Assembly (NCBI RefSeq): GCF_036323735.1
Contig: NC_086026.1
Location: 54,813,039 to 54,877,038, forward strand
DNA from: Rattus norvegicus
Taxonomy: Eukaryota; Chordata; Mammalia; Rodentia; Muridae
Direction: 5' to 3'
DNA: 64,000 nucleotides
How positions within the stretch are numbered: position 1 is the stretch's first letter; every line of letters starts with the position of its first letter. The notes below the pieces were generated by a model. It saw nothing but the letters and a program-made list of their open reading frames with translations. It had not been told where the DNA came from and searched no databases. The position numbers were made by a program, and so were the translations under genes. Shown in pieces: positions 49,536-60,290 of this stretch.

Positions 49536-50344
49536 TGCTGATGGGCTCACGTCACTCCCCGACCCTGACCCATCCTTCCTGGATAAGCACAATTACCTAT
49601 GTGTGACAGCAAACACCAGAGGTGGTCCCCATCTGATCTCCTCTGTTCTCGGTGAGCAGAGACTAGGCTGCCACAGGCACACCCCATCCCAAGGCCACAT
49701 CTTTTCTTAGGTTAGCTCTTATCAGCTCAGGGTCAAGCAAGGTTCACTGGGACCCTCCACAGAGATCCATTCTGCTGTGGGCGAATGCAACAGCAGCCAC
49801 CACCCGAGGGTCCCACTACCTGTCCACTCTGCTTCCCTATCACAGCCCAGCCGGTGAGGCAGGAACAGCCAGGACAGTGACAGCAAAGTAAACCCAGTGC
49901 TGTCCCATGGCTGTTCAGGACTGCGGGTAATGACCGAGTCTACCTCTCCACAGCCCCAGTACAGAAAGGATTTAAGCTTCTGTCTGACTTACAAAGAAGA
50001 CTGGGAATCAGAACCCAAGTTCTGGTCCGGCGACTGTTGTCCCAGCCAGTCACTTCAGTATGTACTTACTTCCTCCTCTAAAACTCCAAGAGCCACTGAG
50101 CAATGACCGAGGAAATTCTGCAGACTCTTAGGGAAGGGTGAGAAATGGGAGGGCTCCTCCACACTGCATACTTTCTGTATGCAGCCATTTGACGTATCCA
50201 GCCTATGCAGGAGTATCTGCATTTGTACATCTAAGGCTTAGGGGGCTAAGCAAAGCCCAAGATGGCACAGATAACAAGTAGAAAAAAGAGTGGAGACACA
50301 CAGTGGATTTCACTCAGTCTGACTCTAACACCCAATTCCTTGTC

Positions 50345-50445
50345 AGGTAGCCAGCACATGTCTGTAGTCCCAGGGCTTCCAGCCAGAGTTAGAAAGATCC
50401 TGAATTTGAGATCTCCCTGGGTACACAGTGATTACTCTAAAAATT
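50345..50445 (+). mobile_element. B1-like fragment
   Basis: 'gtagccagcacatgtctgtagtcccagggcttccagccagag', 'tttgagatctccctgggtacacag'. Partial and diverged. Confidence 0.5.
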
Positions 50446-50498
50446 TGTCAGCATGTCTACTTTTCATTGTGTCAGCGTGTGGCTAAAGGCCTTGTCTA

Positions 50499-50689
50499 GG
50501 AGCTAGAGAGATGGCTCAGTGGTTAAGAGCACTGGCTGCTCTTCCAGAGGTCCTGAGTTCAAATCCCAGAAATCACATGGTGGCTCACAACCATCCGTAA
50601 TGGGATCTGGTGCCCTCTTCTGGTGTGTCTGAAGACAGCGACAGTGTACTCGTATAAAGACAATACATAAAACAAAAAATCTTAAAAAG
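50499..50689 (+). mobile_element. B2 SINE close to the Ig2 exon, with target duplication
   Basis: A nearly full-length B2 from 'gagctagagagatggctcagtgg' to 'aaaaaatcttaaaaag'. A 14-bp direct repeat with one mismatch flanks it: aaaggccttgtcta at 50485-50498 and aaaagccttgtcta at 50690-50703. It ends about 140 nt before the exon at 50832, in sense orientation. The CTCF-like motif of B2 is on the minus strand at 50612-50624. Confidence 0.95.
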
Positions 50690-50831
50690 AAAAGCCTTGT
50701 CTATTGGAGATGGCCCACCCATGAGGGCACACCACCTCATCCCTGGTTTTCCAAGATAGCTCCAAGCTGGCCTCCTGCCAGCCAGAGCTGCCCCAGCAGA
50801 ACTAACTGGCTCTATCTGGTTGTGTCTCCAG

Positions 50832-50978
50832 AAAACAGGTTTTTCATCACATCACACGGTGGGCTGTACATCTCGGACGTGCAGAAGGAAGATGCTCTCT
50901 CTACCTACCGCTGCATCACTCAGCACAAATACAGTGGGGAGACTCGTCAGAGCAACGGGGCTCGGCTCTCTGTGACAG
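50832..50978 (+). CDS. Dscaml1: Dscaml1 coding exon, C-terminal half of Ig domain 2
   Basis: This 147-nt exon encodes 49 codons of the extracellular part of DSCAML1, a homophilic adhesion receptor at neuronal surfaces. It begins at the second base of a codon after tgtgtctccag and ends one base into a codon before the donor gtaggt, so both introns are phase 1. The frame reads NRFFIT, then HGGLYISDVQKEDALSTYRC, then ITQHKYSGETRQSNGARLSV. The D-A-L-S-T-Y-R-C stretch is the Ig F-strand motif; the disulphide Cys codon is at 50912-50914. The partner Cys must be in the preceding exon, outside the window. A branch-point candidate (CTAAC) lies 27 nt before the exon. The match to DSCAML1 in family order is very strong; by analogy with the family this is about the fourth coding exon (inference). 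An intact B2 SINE ends about 140 nt upstream. Confidence 0.97.
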
Positions 50979-51387
50979 GTAGGTGCTTGCCCAGGGCGCT
51001 GACCCTCCCGTGGGTACGGGGTGATCATGGGCAATATATACCACTGGGTGAGACTTCATCAAGTAGCCTTGATGAAAGAGATTCTCTAGAGGTTTCTTCT
51101 TCCCAAGGGGTCACACCTGGCTCTCCTAATGACTGAAAGGTTTCTGTGGACCAGCAGAGCTTCTGCTTCTCAGGCACACTTCTGCGTCCTCTCCATTCCC
51201 ACAGCCACTGCCCCCACTTCCTCTTCCTGCCATCTTTGTCAGGAAACTCATTGTTAAAATCTGTGGTAACTGTGAGCCTAGATTTCAGGAGGGCTTTTCA
51301 CTTCCTTGTGTCTCTAAGTGTTACCGAAGGTTTGGGGGGTTGTTTATTGTTTGGGGGGAGTTTTGTTTGTGTTGCCGCTTGTTTGGT

Positions 51388-51435
<48 letters not shown>

Positions 51436-52065
51436 TTTATGTGGGTGAGTGTGTGAATATGTGTATTAGTGGGAGTATGTGTGTGTGAGTATATGTCTGT
51501 ATGTGTGTGTAAGTATGTGAGTGTGTAAGTGTGTGATTAAGTGTGTATATATGTGTGACTATATTTATGTGAGTGTGTGAGTGAGTGTATGAGTACATAT
51601 GTGAGTTTATGTGGGCGAGTGTGTGAATACGTGTATGAGTGTGCATATGTGTGAGTGTGTGAGTATATGTGTGTATGTGTGTGCAAGTATGTGAGTGTGT
51701 GTGTGAGTGTGAGTGTGTGATTAAGTGTGTTTGTGTGTGTGACTATGAGTACATTTATGTGCGTGTGTAAGTGTGAGTGTATGAGTACATATGTGAGTTT
51801 ATGTGAGCGAGTGTGTGAATATGTGTATGAGTGTGTGTATGTGTGAGTGTGTGAGTATATGTGTGTAAGTGTGTGCAAGTATGTGAGTGTGTGTGAGTGT
51901 GAGTGTGTGATTAAGTGTGTTTGTGTGTGTGACTATGAGTACATTTATGTGAGTGTGTGAGTGTGAGAGTACGAGTACATATGTGTGTATGTGATTATGT
52001 GATGTGTGAGTGTATGTGTATTTGTGTGAGTGTGTATGCATGTAAGTGTCTGTGTGTACACACGT
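51388..52065. repeat. TG-rich minisatellite with ~190-bp higher-order unit
   Basis: A pure (TG)n at 51391-51432 leads into GTGTGAGT-type variants. The marker gagtacatat recurs at 51591, 51783 and 51973 (periods 192 and 190), and gagtttatgtg at 51433 and 51603 (170). The blocks between markers are nearly identical in order of variants, so longer units were duplicated. About three units. Confidence 0.93.
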
Positions 52066-52729
52066 TTTTGAAGGCTACCTCACTGCACTGGAGAGCAGGT
52101 AGACTGTGATAAATGTGTCTAAGAGATTCTCATTCTGGGGTATGGTTGTGTGCCTGAAGGAAAATGGAGCATGTGTTCTGCCCACTGTGTACCACATAGC
52201 TCTCCACGTGTCACCCAGCCAGCACCCACAGCCCTGTGAGGTGTGTGTAATGTTCTGCATTTCCAAGGGGAGCCAAGTGGCCTGCCTGCACTATCAAGTC
52301 AGCGGGAGGTCCGGGCAAAGCTCCCACTCCAGTCCCCCAAGCTGCACTACCCTTCTGCCGAAGTCAAGGGAGGGCCCACAGATCACCCGCATACCACCTC
52401 TAGCAAAAAAGGGGGGGGGCTTTTATACATCCCTTTATAAGGCCTTCTCCACAAGCAGGCTCCAAATTTCTGACAACCATCCACAGTCATGTTTTTATGG
52501 CACCTGTGCAGTGCAAACTGGGATTACCCCACACTGTCACCACAGGCCCTGATATGTCTGTCCTTTGTTGGATGATTCTCTTTTAGCAGGGGTAGTGGGG
52601 GACACTGACCTGGAGCATGCAGTGATCTCTTGCCTCAGATTGGCAAGTTCTGGGGTCGTCAGCATGCGTCACCATACTATGATTCCGACGCTCTCTGCTC
52701 TGTGGGTTTTGTTGTTTGCGAGGGTTTGA

Positions 52730-52940
52730 TTTGGTTTGGTCTTTTTGTCTTCTGAGACAGAGTCTCATGTAGTTCAGACTCGTCCAGTGATACCCTTGAA
52801 CTTGTGATCCCGCTGCGCCCACCTCCTGAGCACTGGGATTTTAAGTGTGGCGCCACTCCACGTTTGTGCTGTGTGGAGGGTCAAGCCAGGACCTCATGCG
52901 TGCTAGGCAAGCACACTCCCAACCCTTCATCTTCAGCTCC
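52730..52940 (-). mobile_element. B4/ID-B1 SINE
   Basis: Reverse B1 half ('ttctgagacagagtctcatgtagttcagac', 'tcctgagcactgggattttaag') followed by a reversed ID head ('caggacctcatgcgtgctaggcaagcacactccc'). Confidence 0.8.
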
Positions 52941-55064
52941 AGTGTTTTCTATTCGCCCTATGCTGTTTTGATTTTCCTCAATGCTGGTTGCAACCCACAC
53001 AATGGATATCACGGCCTCCTGTGTTTGTGGGGAGAGGGGGTGGCAGATTGACCTGCAGTTTGAGCATCCTTGCCTTGAGGAGATGGGGCAGAATGGAAAT
53101 GGGGGATGAATGAATAGAAACTCACTTTTTATCAGTTTTGGGAGGGCTAAAACCATGGGGTCATGCCCTACTCCGGACTCTGGGAAAGGACTCTCTGGGA
53201 AAGGCTACTTGTCTGTTTCTGTCACCTATGGCTTAGGGACATCAACCCTCATGAGCAGGTGACTCCCGGGACCCTTCATCTGCCCAGCACAGTTGAAAGA
53301 AAGATTAAGAAAACAGGAATCTGGAGACAAATAACCAGACTGCCCAGTCTGGCCCTCATGTCTCTGACGTCTGGTCCTGTGGGTCACACACAGCATGCAC
53401 CAAGTAAACAATGGTGGCATTAGTGAGCACCAACGGAAAGCACCAACGGAAGTCATGCTTCTGTGGTGAGACAGTGACTCTTGGCCATGGCGCAGACCGT
53501 GTGGTAGGACTTCTGAATCTGTAGCCAACTCGGAGTGTGTTTCATTGGAGTGGTTTGCTTCCAAATTACACAGCCTTGTTTGCATGGTGTTTTGCATCTC
53601 ATTTGCATTCTCCTCACACAGTGCAGGGGTGGGGGCATGGAGAGCTCCTACTGCAGACAGGCTCTGCTCTCCTCCATCAAATCCTTCATTCTCTGCTCTG
53701 ATGGCCAGACCTAGAGCTCTGCGGGGTGGGGAGTGAGGATTAGGCAGGGGTCCCTCAGAAGAACGGATTCTGGAAGCTGGAGGCTGTGCCAGTTTTTCTT
53801 TCTCATCCTATGCCATCATGGTGGGTAAAAGGCATGATGGGGGAACTGTGAGAAAGATGTCATACCTCTAAGGACTCAGAGATAAACGCTACCTAAAGGG
53901 GCAGAGGTCAGATACAAAGGTGTCTGGACAATCCTGGGAGAGAGGCCTGGGCCCAGAGAGAGTGGTCCAGGACAGGAGAGGAGACCTAGACCCAGACCAG
54001 AGACACACACAAAGACAAAGAGAAGTGGGAGAAAGGAAGGAAGATGCCGGAGGGAAGGGAACAGAAAGAGAGGAGGGGAGGCCGTGCAGTGACGCAGGGC
54101 CCTGATGTGATATGATGTGACAAGGCAGCTTGTCTGCAAGCTGCTTGTCTCTGCAAAAATGCAAGTGATCTGAGAGGGAGGCAGGGAAAGGCATCAGGGG
54201 AGCTCCGACCTCCAGGCTCATGGCCCCTAGTTGCCCCTAAGCCCAGCCTGTCCCCAGGAAGCACATGCTGGTGTCTCTAAGGCCCATGAACTCCCGAAAG
54301 GGCTCCCCATAGATGAAGGTGAGAGGGATGAGGAGGGGTCCGCACCTTGGGCTGGAGATGACACAAGAAGGCCAGGGGCACTTTGCGAGTTGGGCTAGCA
54401 AGCGTCCAGTGAAGTCCAAGAGAACGGCAAATACGGTTAGCCGGGCAGTCATTAGGAGGCCACAGGCTACAGTATGTGGAGTTCAGTAGGACCTGATGCC
54501 TGGGAAGCCTCCAGAAGTCAGCTTCGGCAGGGAGCTCTGTGTCCTTGTCCTGTTGTTCCCGCACTGTCATCCTATCCCTGTCACATTCCCCAGGCAGGGC
54601 ATAAGAGTAGGCAACTTTTATTTCTCTGTTTTCTAAGTCAAACGGGACAGTTACAGAAAGAGACCAAGTCACCCCTGAATCCACCCAGATAACACCCCTC
54701 CTTATGACTTGGGGCTTTCTAGAGAGTTCCTCCAAGCACTCTTAAGAGCATCAACATCCCAGAGACTTAGTATGGGGCCTCACAGAGACCAAGGGACCAC
54801 ACAGGATGTGAAACCAGCTTCCCATCCCCCAGCACATGCAGGACAGCCATGGAGCAGACTCTGTTTGCCCTGGTTCCAGCCTTAGCTCAGACATCACAGG
54901 ACATCCTAGCAGCCTGACCTGGGGTCCCACAACCTCAAGCAGGACTGTCTTTTCCCAGCCCAGTGCCCATGCTGGCAGCGCCCAGTCCCCTGGGATGTCA
55001 CGTGTACACGCCATAGCCCTTTACGTCTCTGCTTCCTGGTAATGAAAGAGGTTTCTTTTTCCCT

Positions 55065-55275
55065 ACCACCCCCCGGAATTTAATTTCACGCCTAGGCCTC
55101 GGTGATTAATTCTGTCCCCCACTACCCTGCCCCTCCTCAGCCACCCTGGCGGCCTCTCCGCTTGTAAATTCTGCCCTGTGCCATGGGATTTGTGTATTTC
55201 GCATCAATTAAGTGTCACATTGAGTAATTCTTCTCTGGCAGTGGTTCTGTTGATCCCAACCAATCAACCATTCCC
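55065..55275. other. Candidate conserved non-coding element between Ig2 and Ig3 exons
   Basis: A repeat-free island with GGAATTTAATTTCACG, GTGATTAATTC, GCATCAATTAAGTG and CCAACCAATCAACC. It stands out from the GC-rich intron around it by its TAAT density. An enhancer or splicing-related role is conjecture. Confidence 0.25.
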
Positions 55276-56564
55276 ACCGGGGTGGCGGGGTGGCGGAGGG
55301 GAGAGGACAGCAAATGGGGAAGGGAGGGAGGATGAACATCAGTTAGCAATCATCCGTGCACCTGCCCCTCCTGTGTCGGTGAGGCACTGTGGCACACATC
55401 CCGCCATGCATGGCCTAAGAAAGTAACGTAAGATACGGAGGTACCATAACCACCTCCACTGTGCAGGGGAGAGACTCAGCACACAGGTCATGAGACTCAC
55501 CCAAAGTCTTGAGGCAGACTAGAGACCAGGTAGATCTGTCACTTAGGCCTGCCGGGTCCCAGGCACAAGAAGAGACAGAGAAGTGCCTCTAGAAAGTCCC
55601 TCTCTGGCAGAGACTTCTGGCCTGACTCCTTCCAAGGGACAAAAGCGAAGAACTGACAGTCCCCGTTGATGAATGCGGAGTGCGGCCGGTCAGCAGCTCC
55701 CCTGCCCACTCCCAGACAACATTCAGCGTATTGGATTATTCCATCTGGGGCCCCAGCTGCTGAACAAGGGTGAGGACGACCTGCTTTCAGAGCTCTGGTC
55801 TGCCGTGTGATCCTGGGCTGGTCCTAAATGTCTCTGGTCTCAGTAACCTATGTGTCACAGACAGCAGAAGTCTAGAAAGTTGTCCGTGTGGAGTTTAGCC
55901 AGCAAACTCAGCACGCCGACTGGCATGCACTCATTTCTGACCGTCCCCCCCCCCCGTTCCCCAGAAACAGAAGGTTCAACAGCCAGGAACCCCACTTCCA
56001 CACTGGGCACAAGAGGGACATCACAGGTCAACACTGCCTCAAAAGCCTGGTTGTCCTCTGGGAAGATGGATGCCTGGCCTGCGGCAGCTGCTATTAAAAG
56101 AGACAGGTAGCCATAGTTGTGGTGGCCTCAAGGGGCAAGAGAGCCGGCTGAGGCCAGGGGCTGAGGGAGACCCCGTTTCCATCTCTGTTCTTCAGCTTTC
56201 TGAAGCTTTGCGCCTGCATATATTACCTGTTCAAAAAAAATAAATAAATAACTTTACATGTTTTCTTTAAAAAAAAAAAGAAAAGGAATTGTTTGAAAGG
56301 GAAAGGAAAGAAGGAAACTCCGTGAGAGTCCAGAGAGAGTGGCAGCAGTGAGGGGGAGATGGGCATGAGAGCCCGCTAGGGCTGGCTTGCGAACAGTGAG
56401 CAGGAAGAGTTGGTTGTTCAGAGCAGACTGGCTGGGTGTCTGGGTGACCCAGCTCACCTTTGTGGGGACTGGGGGGGGGATAGAACAAGCTACAGCCAGA
56501 GATAGGTTCTAGACAATGGTGGGAGAAAAGGGGAAGGAGGGCTAAGGCCAGATCTGTTGAATCC

Positions 56565-56650
56565 ACAGGCCTATGAATCCCAGCACTCAAGAGGGTAAGG
56601 CAGGAGGCTGTCCAAGCATTGGGGGTAAGCCTGGACTAAGTCAAGAGAAA
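56565..56650 (+). mobile_element. B1 fragment
   Basis: 'ggcctatgaatcccagcactcaagagggtaaggcaggaggc' and 'taagcctggactaagtcaagag'. Confidence 0.6.
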
Positions 56651-56683
56651 AGAAGGAAAAAGCAGAAGAAGGGTGTGTTTCGG

Positions 56684-56828
56684 GGAAAGCTGGGGATATG
56701 AGTCTGTTGGTAAAGTGTCTACTGATCATACGGGATGCCCTGGGTTTGATCTAAAACCCAGGTGGCACATGCCTATAATCCCAGGACTCATACGATAGAG
56801 GCAAAATAATCAGATATTCAAGATCATG
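56684..56828 (+). mobile_element. ID-B1 SINE, 5' part (split by a nested SINE)
   Basis: Head 'agctggggatatgagtctgttggtaaagtgtc' and B1-like 'aggtggcacatgcctataatcccaggactc'. It is interrupted near 56828 and resumes at about 57046. Confidence 0.7.
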
Positions 56829-57045
56829 GCACAGTGAGATAGCTCAGAGGCTAAAGGTGCCACCAAACCTGACAACCAGAGTTAGATCTCTAGGACCCAC
56901 ACAGTGGAAGGGGAGAGCCAATTCCTGTAAGTTGTTCTCTAACTTCAATACATGAGCCATGGCATGAGCATGCCCATGTGTTCAAAAGTGTGTGTCCGCA
57001 CAGGCGTGAGCACACACAAACACACACACACACACTACAATTTTT
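56829..57045 (+). mobile_element. B3-type SINE inserted in the ID-B1
   Basis: 'gcacagtgagatagctcagaggctaaaggtgcc' head, 'taggacccacacagtgg', 'ccaattcctgtaagttgttctctaacttc' and a CA-rich tail. The flanks tcaagatcat and tcaaggtcac look like a decayed target duplication. Confidence 0.7.
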
Positions 57046-57110
57046 TAAGGTCAAGGTCACCCTTGACATAGCACACTGACTAGATACCCTGTCTATAAAG
57101 AAAACAAGGG
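57046..57110 (+). mobile_element. ID-B1 SINE, 3' part
   Basis: 'caaggtcacccttgacatagcacactgactagataccctgtc' completes the element begun at 56684. Confidence 0.65.
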
Positions 57111-57819
57111 AGGTGTAGTATGCAGAGAAGGGCTGGTAGACCCTGGACAGCAGAGCTGGGATTCAAGGGACGGCCCTACCCGTGAAGAGTCGGGCTGAGA
57201 AATCAAACAGGAACGCCCATAAATACACAAACATCTCGCTTAAGGGGGCCTGGGTCTTCCGTTACTTAGGTTCCTCTCCCAGGCGCTGGCTTCTCGTTGC
57301 TTTACGCCCACATTGTTCTGAACTCTGGGGTATGCACCAGTCACTCTGAGCCTGAGTAGAAGGCTGGGCAGGGATTGAAGAGCCACCATAGCCACTGAGG
57401 GTACTAGACTCATAACTAAAATGTCAAGGAAGGGCAGGACACCCCAACTGACCACCCATTTGGTGGGTATCTCTAGTTGGTTTTGAGACCCAGACAGATA
57501 CCCACCACTCTCATGTCCCAAGATCAGGGTGAAGAGATCCCCCTATGTCCTCCCTTGTCATTCTTTCTGTCCCTTTGATTTTGAGCTCTGCCGTGCCCTC
57601 AGCCATCCTTGGAGACTGGTTCACAGTCATGGTTCTCAGGGATCAGCCTGGTCTAGGCACACACATGGAGGATACACACACTCCTCTAGAAATGCTACCG
57701 CCCTGGAACCTGCTCATTGTAAGCATGGGCAAGGGGCTTCTGTCTGGAGGCTTGCTTCTCCGCACTCTTACCTTCCTCTGCCCAGGGTGGCCTCAGCTAC
57801 TGATGCTCTCTTTCTCCAG

Positions 57820-58098
57820 ACCCTGCAGAGTCCATCCCCACCATCCTGGATGGCTTCCACTCCCAGGAAGTGTGGACCGGCCACGCAGTCGAGCTGCCCT
57901 GTGCTGCCTCTGGCTACCCCATCCCTGCCATCCGCTGGCTCAAAGATGGCAGACCCCTCCCTGCTGACAGCCGCTGGGCTAAGCGCATTACAGGGCTGAC
58001 CATCAGTGATCTGCGCACTGAGGACAGCGGCACCTACATCTGTGAGGTCACCAACACCTTCGGGTCAGCAGAGGCCAACGGCGTCCTCACAGTCATTG
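57820..58098 (+). CDS. Dscaml1: Dscaml1 coding exon, Ig domain 3
   Basis: This 279-nt exon (93 codons) encodes one complete I-set immunoglobulin domain of DSCAML1, part of the N-terminal Ig module used for homophilic binding in the DSCAM family. It is entered after ttctccag and left at the donor gtgagt, phase 1 on both sides. The joining codon G|AC gives Asp, so the protein continues SV-T-DPAESIPTILDGF from the previous exon. The B-strand Cys is in VELPCAAS, the core Trp in IRWLKDG, and the F-strand Cys in EDSGTYICEV, the expected I-set spacing. The G strand ends ANGVLTVI. The paralogue DSCAM differs markedly in this stretch, which supports the DSCAML1 call. No stop codon, frameshift or missing key residue is seen. 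Confidence 0.98.
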
Positions 58099-59807
58099 GT
58101 GAGTCGGGGTCTCTCTCTGCAGCCCTAGGAGAGGGCTGAGGAGTTGATGCCTCTGGGCTCACTCTTCCTCTGTGTGATGTAATACCAGGACCATGCAGGC
58201 CCTGCTTCTGCCTCCTGCTGCCCCAAGAGGGGCTCCTAATGGCTAAGAAGGAAGATTGTGGCTTGGAGAGGCCCCTGGTTTGAAACCAGCCCTGCCTTTC
58301 AGTCCTGGTGTCATAGGTAGTATCCATGACCACCTGCCCTATGGTCTTCTCTCCAGGAGTCAAGCAGAACATGAGAGTCTTGTGGGGAGCTGTGAAAGGA
58401 AGAGCTTCTGGGTTTGTAGGCTATGCCAGGCTGAGGGAGTAAATTCCGGTGGCAATCCACAAGACGGGGTTGTGTTTCCATTTTAGGTGGCAGACCAAGT
58501 ATTTAAGGATGATAGTTGACAAGGGCCCTGATACATCAGACCAGACACTGAGCGGACACAACCAAGTCAGTTGCATCAGGAGCCGCTGTGGGTTTAGAGT
58601 CTGGTCCTTCCCTATTCTTCCCAGTGGAGTCCAGGGGTCCAGGGAACTAGGGAAAGCAGGAGGGCCCTGTAGGCCTCTCCTGTTACGAGCCCCAGAGGGC
58701 AGGCAGAGGCAGTGAGGGCAGAGCGGTTGATGCCCCAGATGTGCCCTAGGTGATCTCTGCACCACCCATCCTGTTGACGCTTCATCTGTATCTGTATGAT
58801 GCAGAGGCTCCTTCGAGCTCTGATACCCAGAATTTTCTGACAACCAGGCAACAAAGGATCTGGGAACCCTGTGGACCCCTCTAGGTGGCTGGCAGCATCA
58901 GCCTGAGTCCCTGAATATTGTACTCAACAATATGACAGTTGCCTGAGGTCACACCAGGTTGACATCAGGGTCCGTCTAGGGTGACTCTCCTCCATCCTCA
59001 GCAGAGGCCACTGTGCTGTAAAGCTTGGCTGAGGTAGCACTCTGCCCCCCCACTACCTTCTCCTGAGACCCTTGGGTGGGCCACAGACACAGCAGAGATT
59101 CTGTTGGCCTTCCAGCCTCACCTCTGACTCCCTAGCCAGATCCAGACTCAACATCCTGCCCACAGCCCAGAAAGCCATGACAGTTGGTGTGCATTTACCT
59201 GAAACATGGGGTGGAGGTTGTCTTCAACATGCAACCACGGAGACGCTGGGACAGACAGACCTCCCAGACTTGCTCCATAACAGCAAGGAGGCAGATGTCC
59301 AGAAAGATATGAAAGCCTGCCCCTGGGGACTAGGGAGTCATTGCCTTAAATGCCATGCTGAGTTTGGGGGAATCCATGGAAGTTCTGGCAAAGAGGATGA
59401 TTGGCAGAACCCCAGATAATCAGAGTAACAGAAAGCAGGGGCTGGTGGCCTCGTGAGTAGGAAAAGAGTGTGCCTTCTGGTCTCTGGGTGCCATGCAGAT
59501 CAATGTCCCGTGCTTCTGGGGGAGCTGAGGGAGCCTTGAAGCTCTGCCTAAGCAGAGGAACCCACCTTAGGCAGGTAGAGGCTCCAAGGGTAAGGATAAA
59601 TCCTGCTCTGTCCCTGCAGGTGCCTCATAAGTCAACTGAGACCCAGAACAGGGGGTTTTCTAGTCCTGATTTGCACACAGCTGTGGTCACACAGCCGGAC
59701 TCTGTGGTCTCTGTCCATCTAGCCGCATGTCATCACGGTTAAGGTCTTTCTATCCTTTTCCTCCCTCCCACCTCCCTTTGTGCCTGCCCGATCCTGGCCC
59801 CACTCAG
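58099..59807 (+). other. Dscaml1: Dscaml1 intron between Ig3 and Ig4 exons
   Basis: A phase-1 intron of 1,709 nt with donor gtgagt and acceptor cccactcag. I see no complete transposon, RNA gene or alternative exon in it. The sequence is of average composition and largely unique. Confidence 0.92.
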
Positions 59808-60083
59808 ACCCTCTTCATGTGACCCTGACACCAAAGAAGCTGAAGACGGGCATCGGGAGCACGGTTATCCTGTCCTGCGCCCTCACCGGCTCCCCGGAGT
59901 TCACCATCCGCTGGTACCGCAACACAGAACTGGTGCTGCCCGGTGAGGCCATCTCCATCCGCGGGCTTAGCAATGAAACTCTGCTTATCTCCTCGGCACA
60001 GAAGAGCCACTCGGGGGCCTACCAGTGCTTCGCCACCCGAAAGGCCCAGACAGCGCAGGACTTTGCCATCATCGTGCTGGAAG
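59808..60083 (+). CDS. Dscaml1: Dscaml1 coding exon, Ig domain 4
   Basis: This 276-nt exon (92 codons) encodes a complete Ig domain. It is entered after ccactcag and left at gtgagt, again phase 1 to phase 1, with G|AC giving Asp at the junction (DPLHVTLTPKKLKTGIGSTV). The B-strand Cys is in ILSCALTG, the core Trp in IRWYRN and the F-strand Cys in SGAYQCFAT. One N-glycosylation sequon, N-E-T, is seen in LSNETLLIS. Established work on the family shows that the N-terminal Ig domains 1-4 form the homophilic binding module; this exon supplies the fourth. The exon is GC-rich compared with its flanks, consistent with constrained coding sequence. The frame is intact. Confidence 0.98.
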
Positions 60084-60169
60084 GTGAGTGGGCGCAGGTG
60101 GCAGGAGAGAGCGGGGCCGTAGTCCCCTGAGGGATGCTGTGCATGCTTGGAGGTGTCTGTGAAGTGCTC

Positions 60170-60290
60170 AGTGCACGCAAGGCAGGCCTCGTGTCAGCTT
60201 TGCAAGGGCCCTATGAGGAGGTCCTTTCTAATGTCCCCTATTTTAAAGGTGAAGAATCAAAGGCTTTGGTGGCGTGTCTACTGAACAAGG
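60170..60290 (-). mobile_element. Possible MIR remnant
   Basis: 'gggccctatgaggaggtcctttctaatgtcccctattttaaaggtgaagaatcaaaggc' resembles the reverse MIR core. Confidence 0.45.

Larger units (their letters stand above)
50979..57819 (+). other. Dscaml1: Dscaml1 intron between Ig2 and Ig3 exons
   Basis: A phase-1 intron of 6,841 nt, from gtaggt to tttctccag. It holds a TG-rich higher-order repeat (51388-52065), a B4/ID-B1 SINE on the minus strand (52730-52940), a candidate conserved island (55065-55275), and a B1 plus nested SINE cluster (56565-57110). Between 52066-52729, 52941-55064, 55276-56564 and 57111-57819 I see no named element apart from short homopolymer runs (for example C11 near 55946) and a 13-bp tandem duplication at 53427-53451. 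I looked for a duplicated Ig-encoding exon of the kind used in insect Dscam and found none. Confidence 0.9.

Noticed and set aside
50979..57819. Alternative duplicated Ig exon as in insect Dscam
   Set aside because: I searched the introns around the Ig exons for a second C..W..D-x-G-x-Y-x-C coding block with splice sites and saw none.
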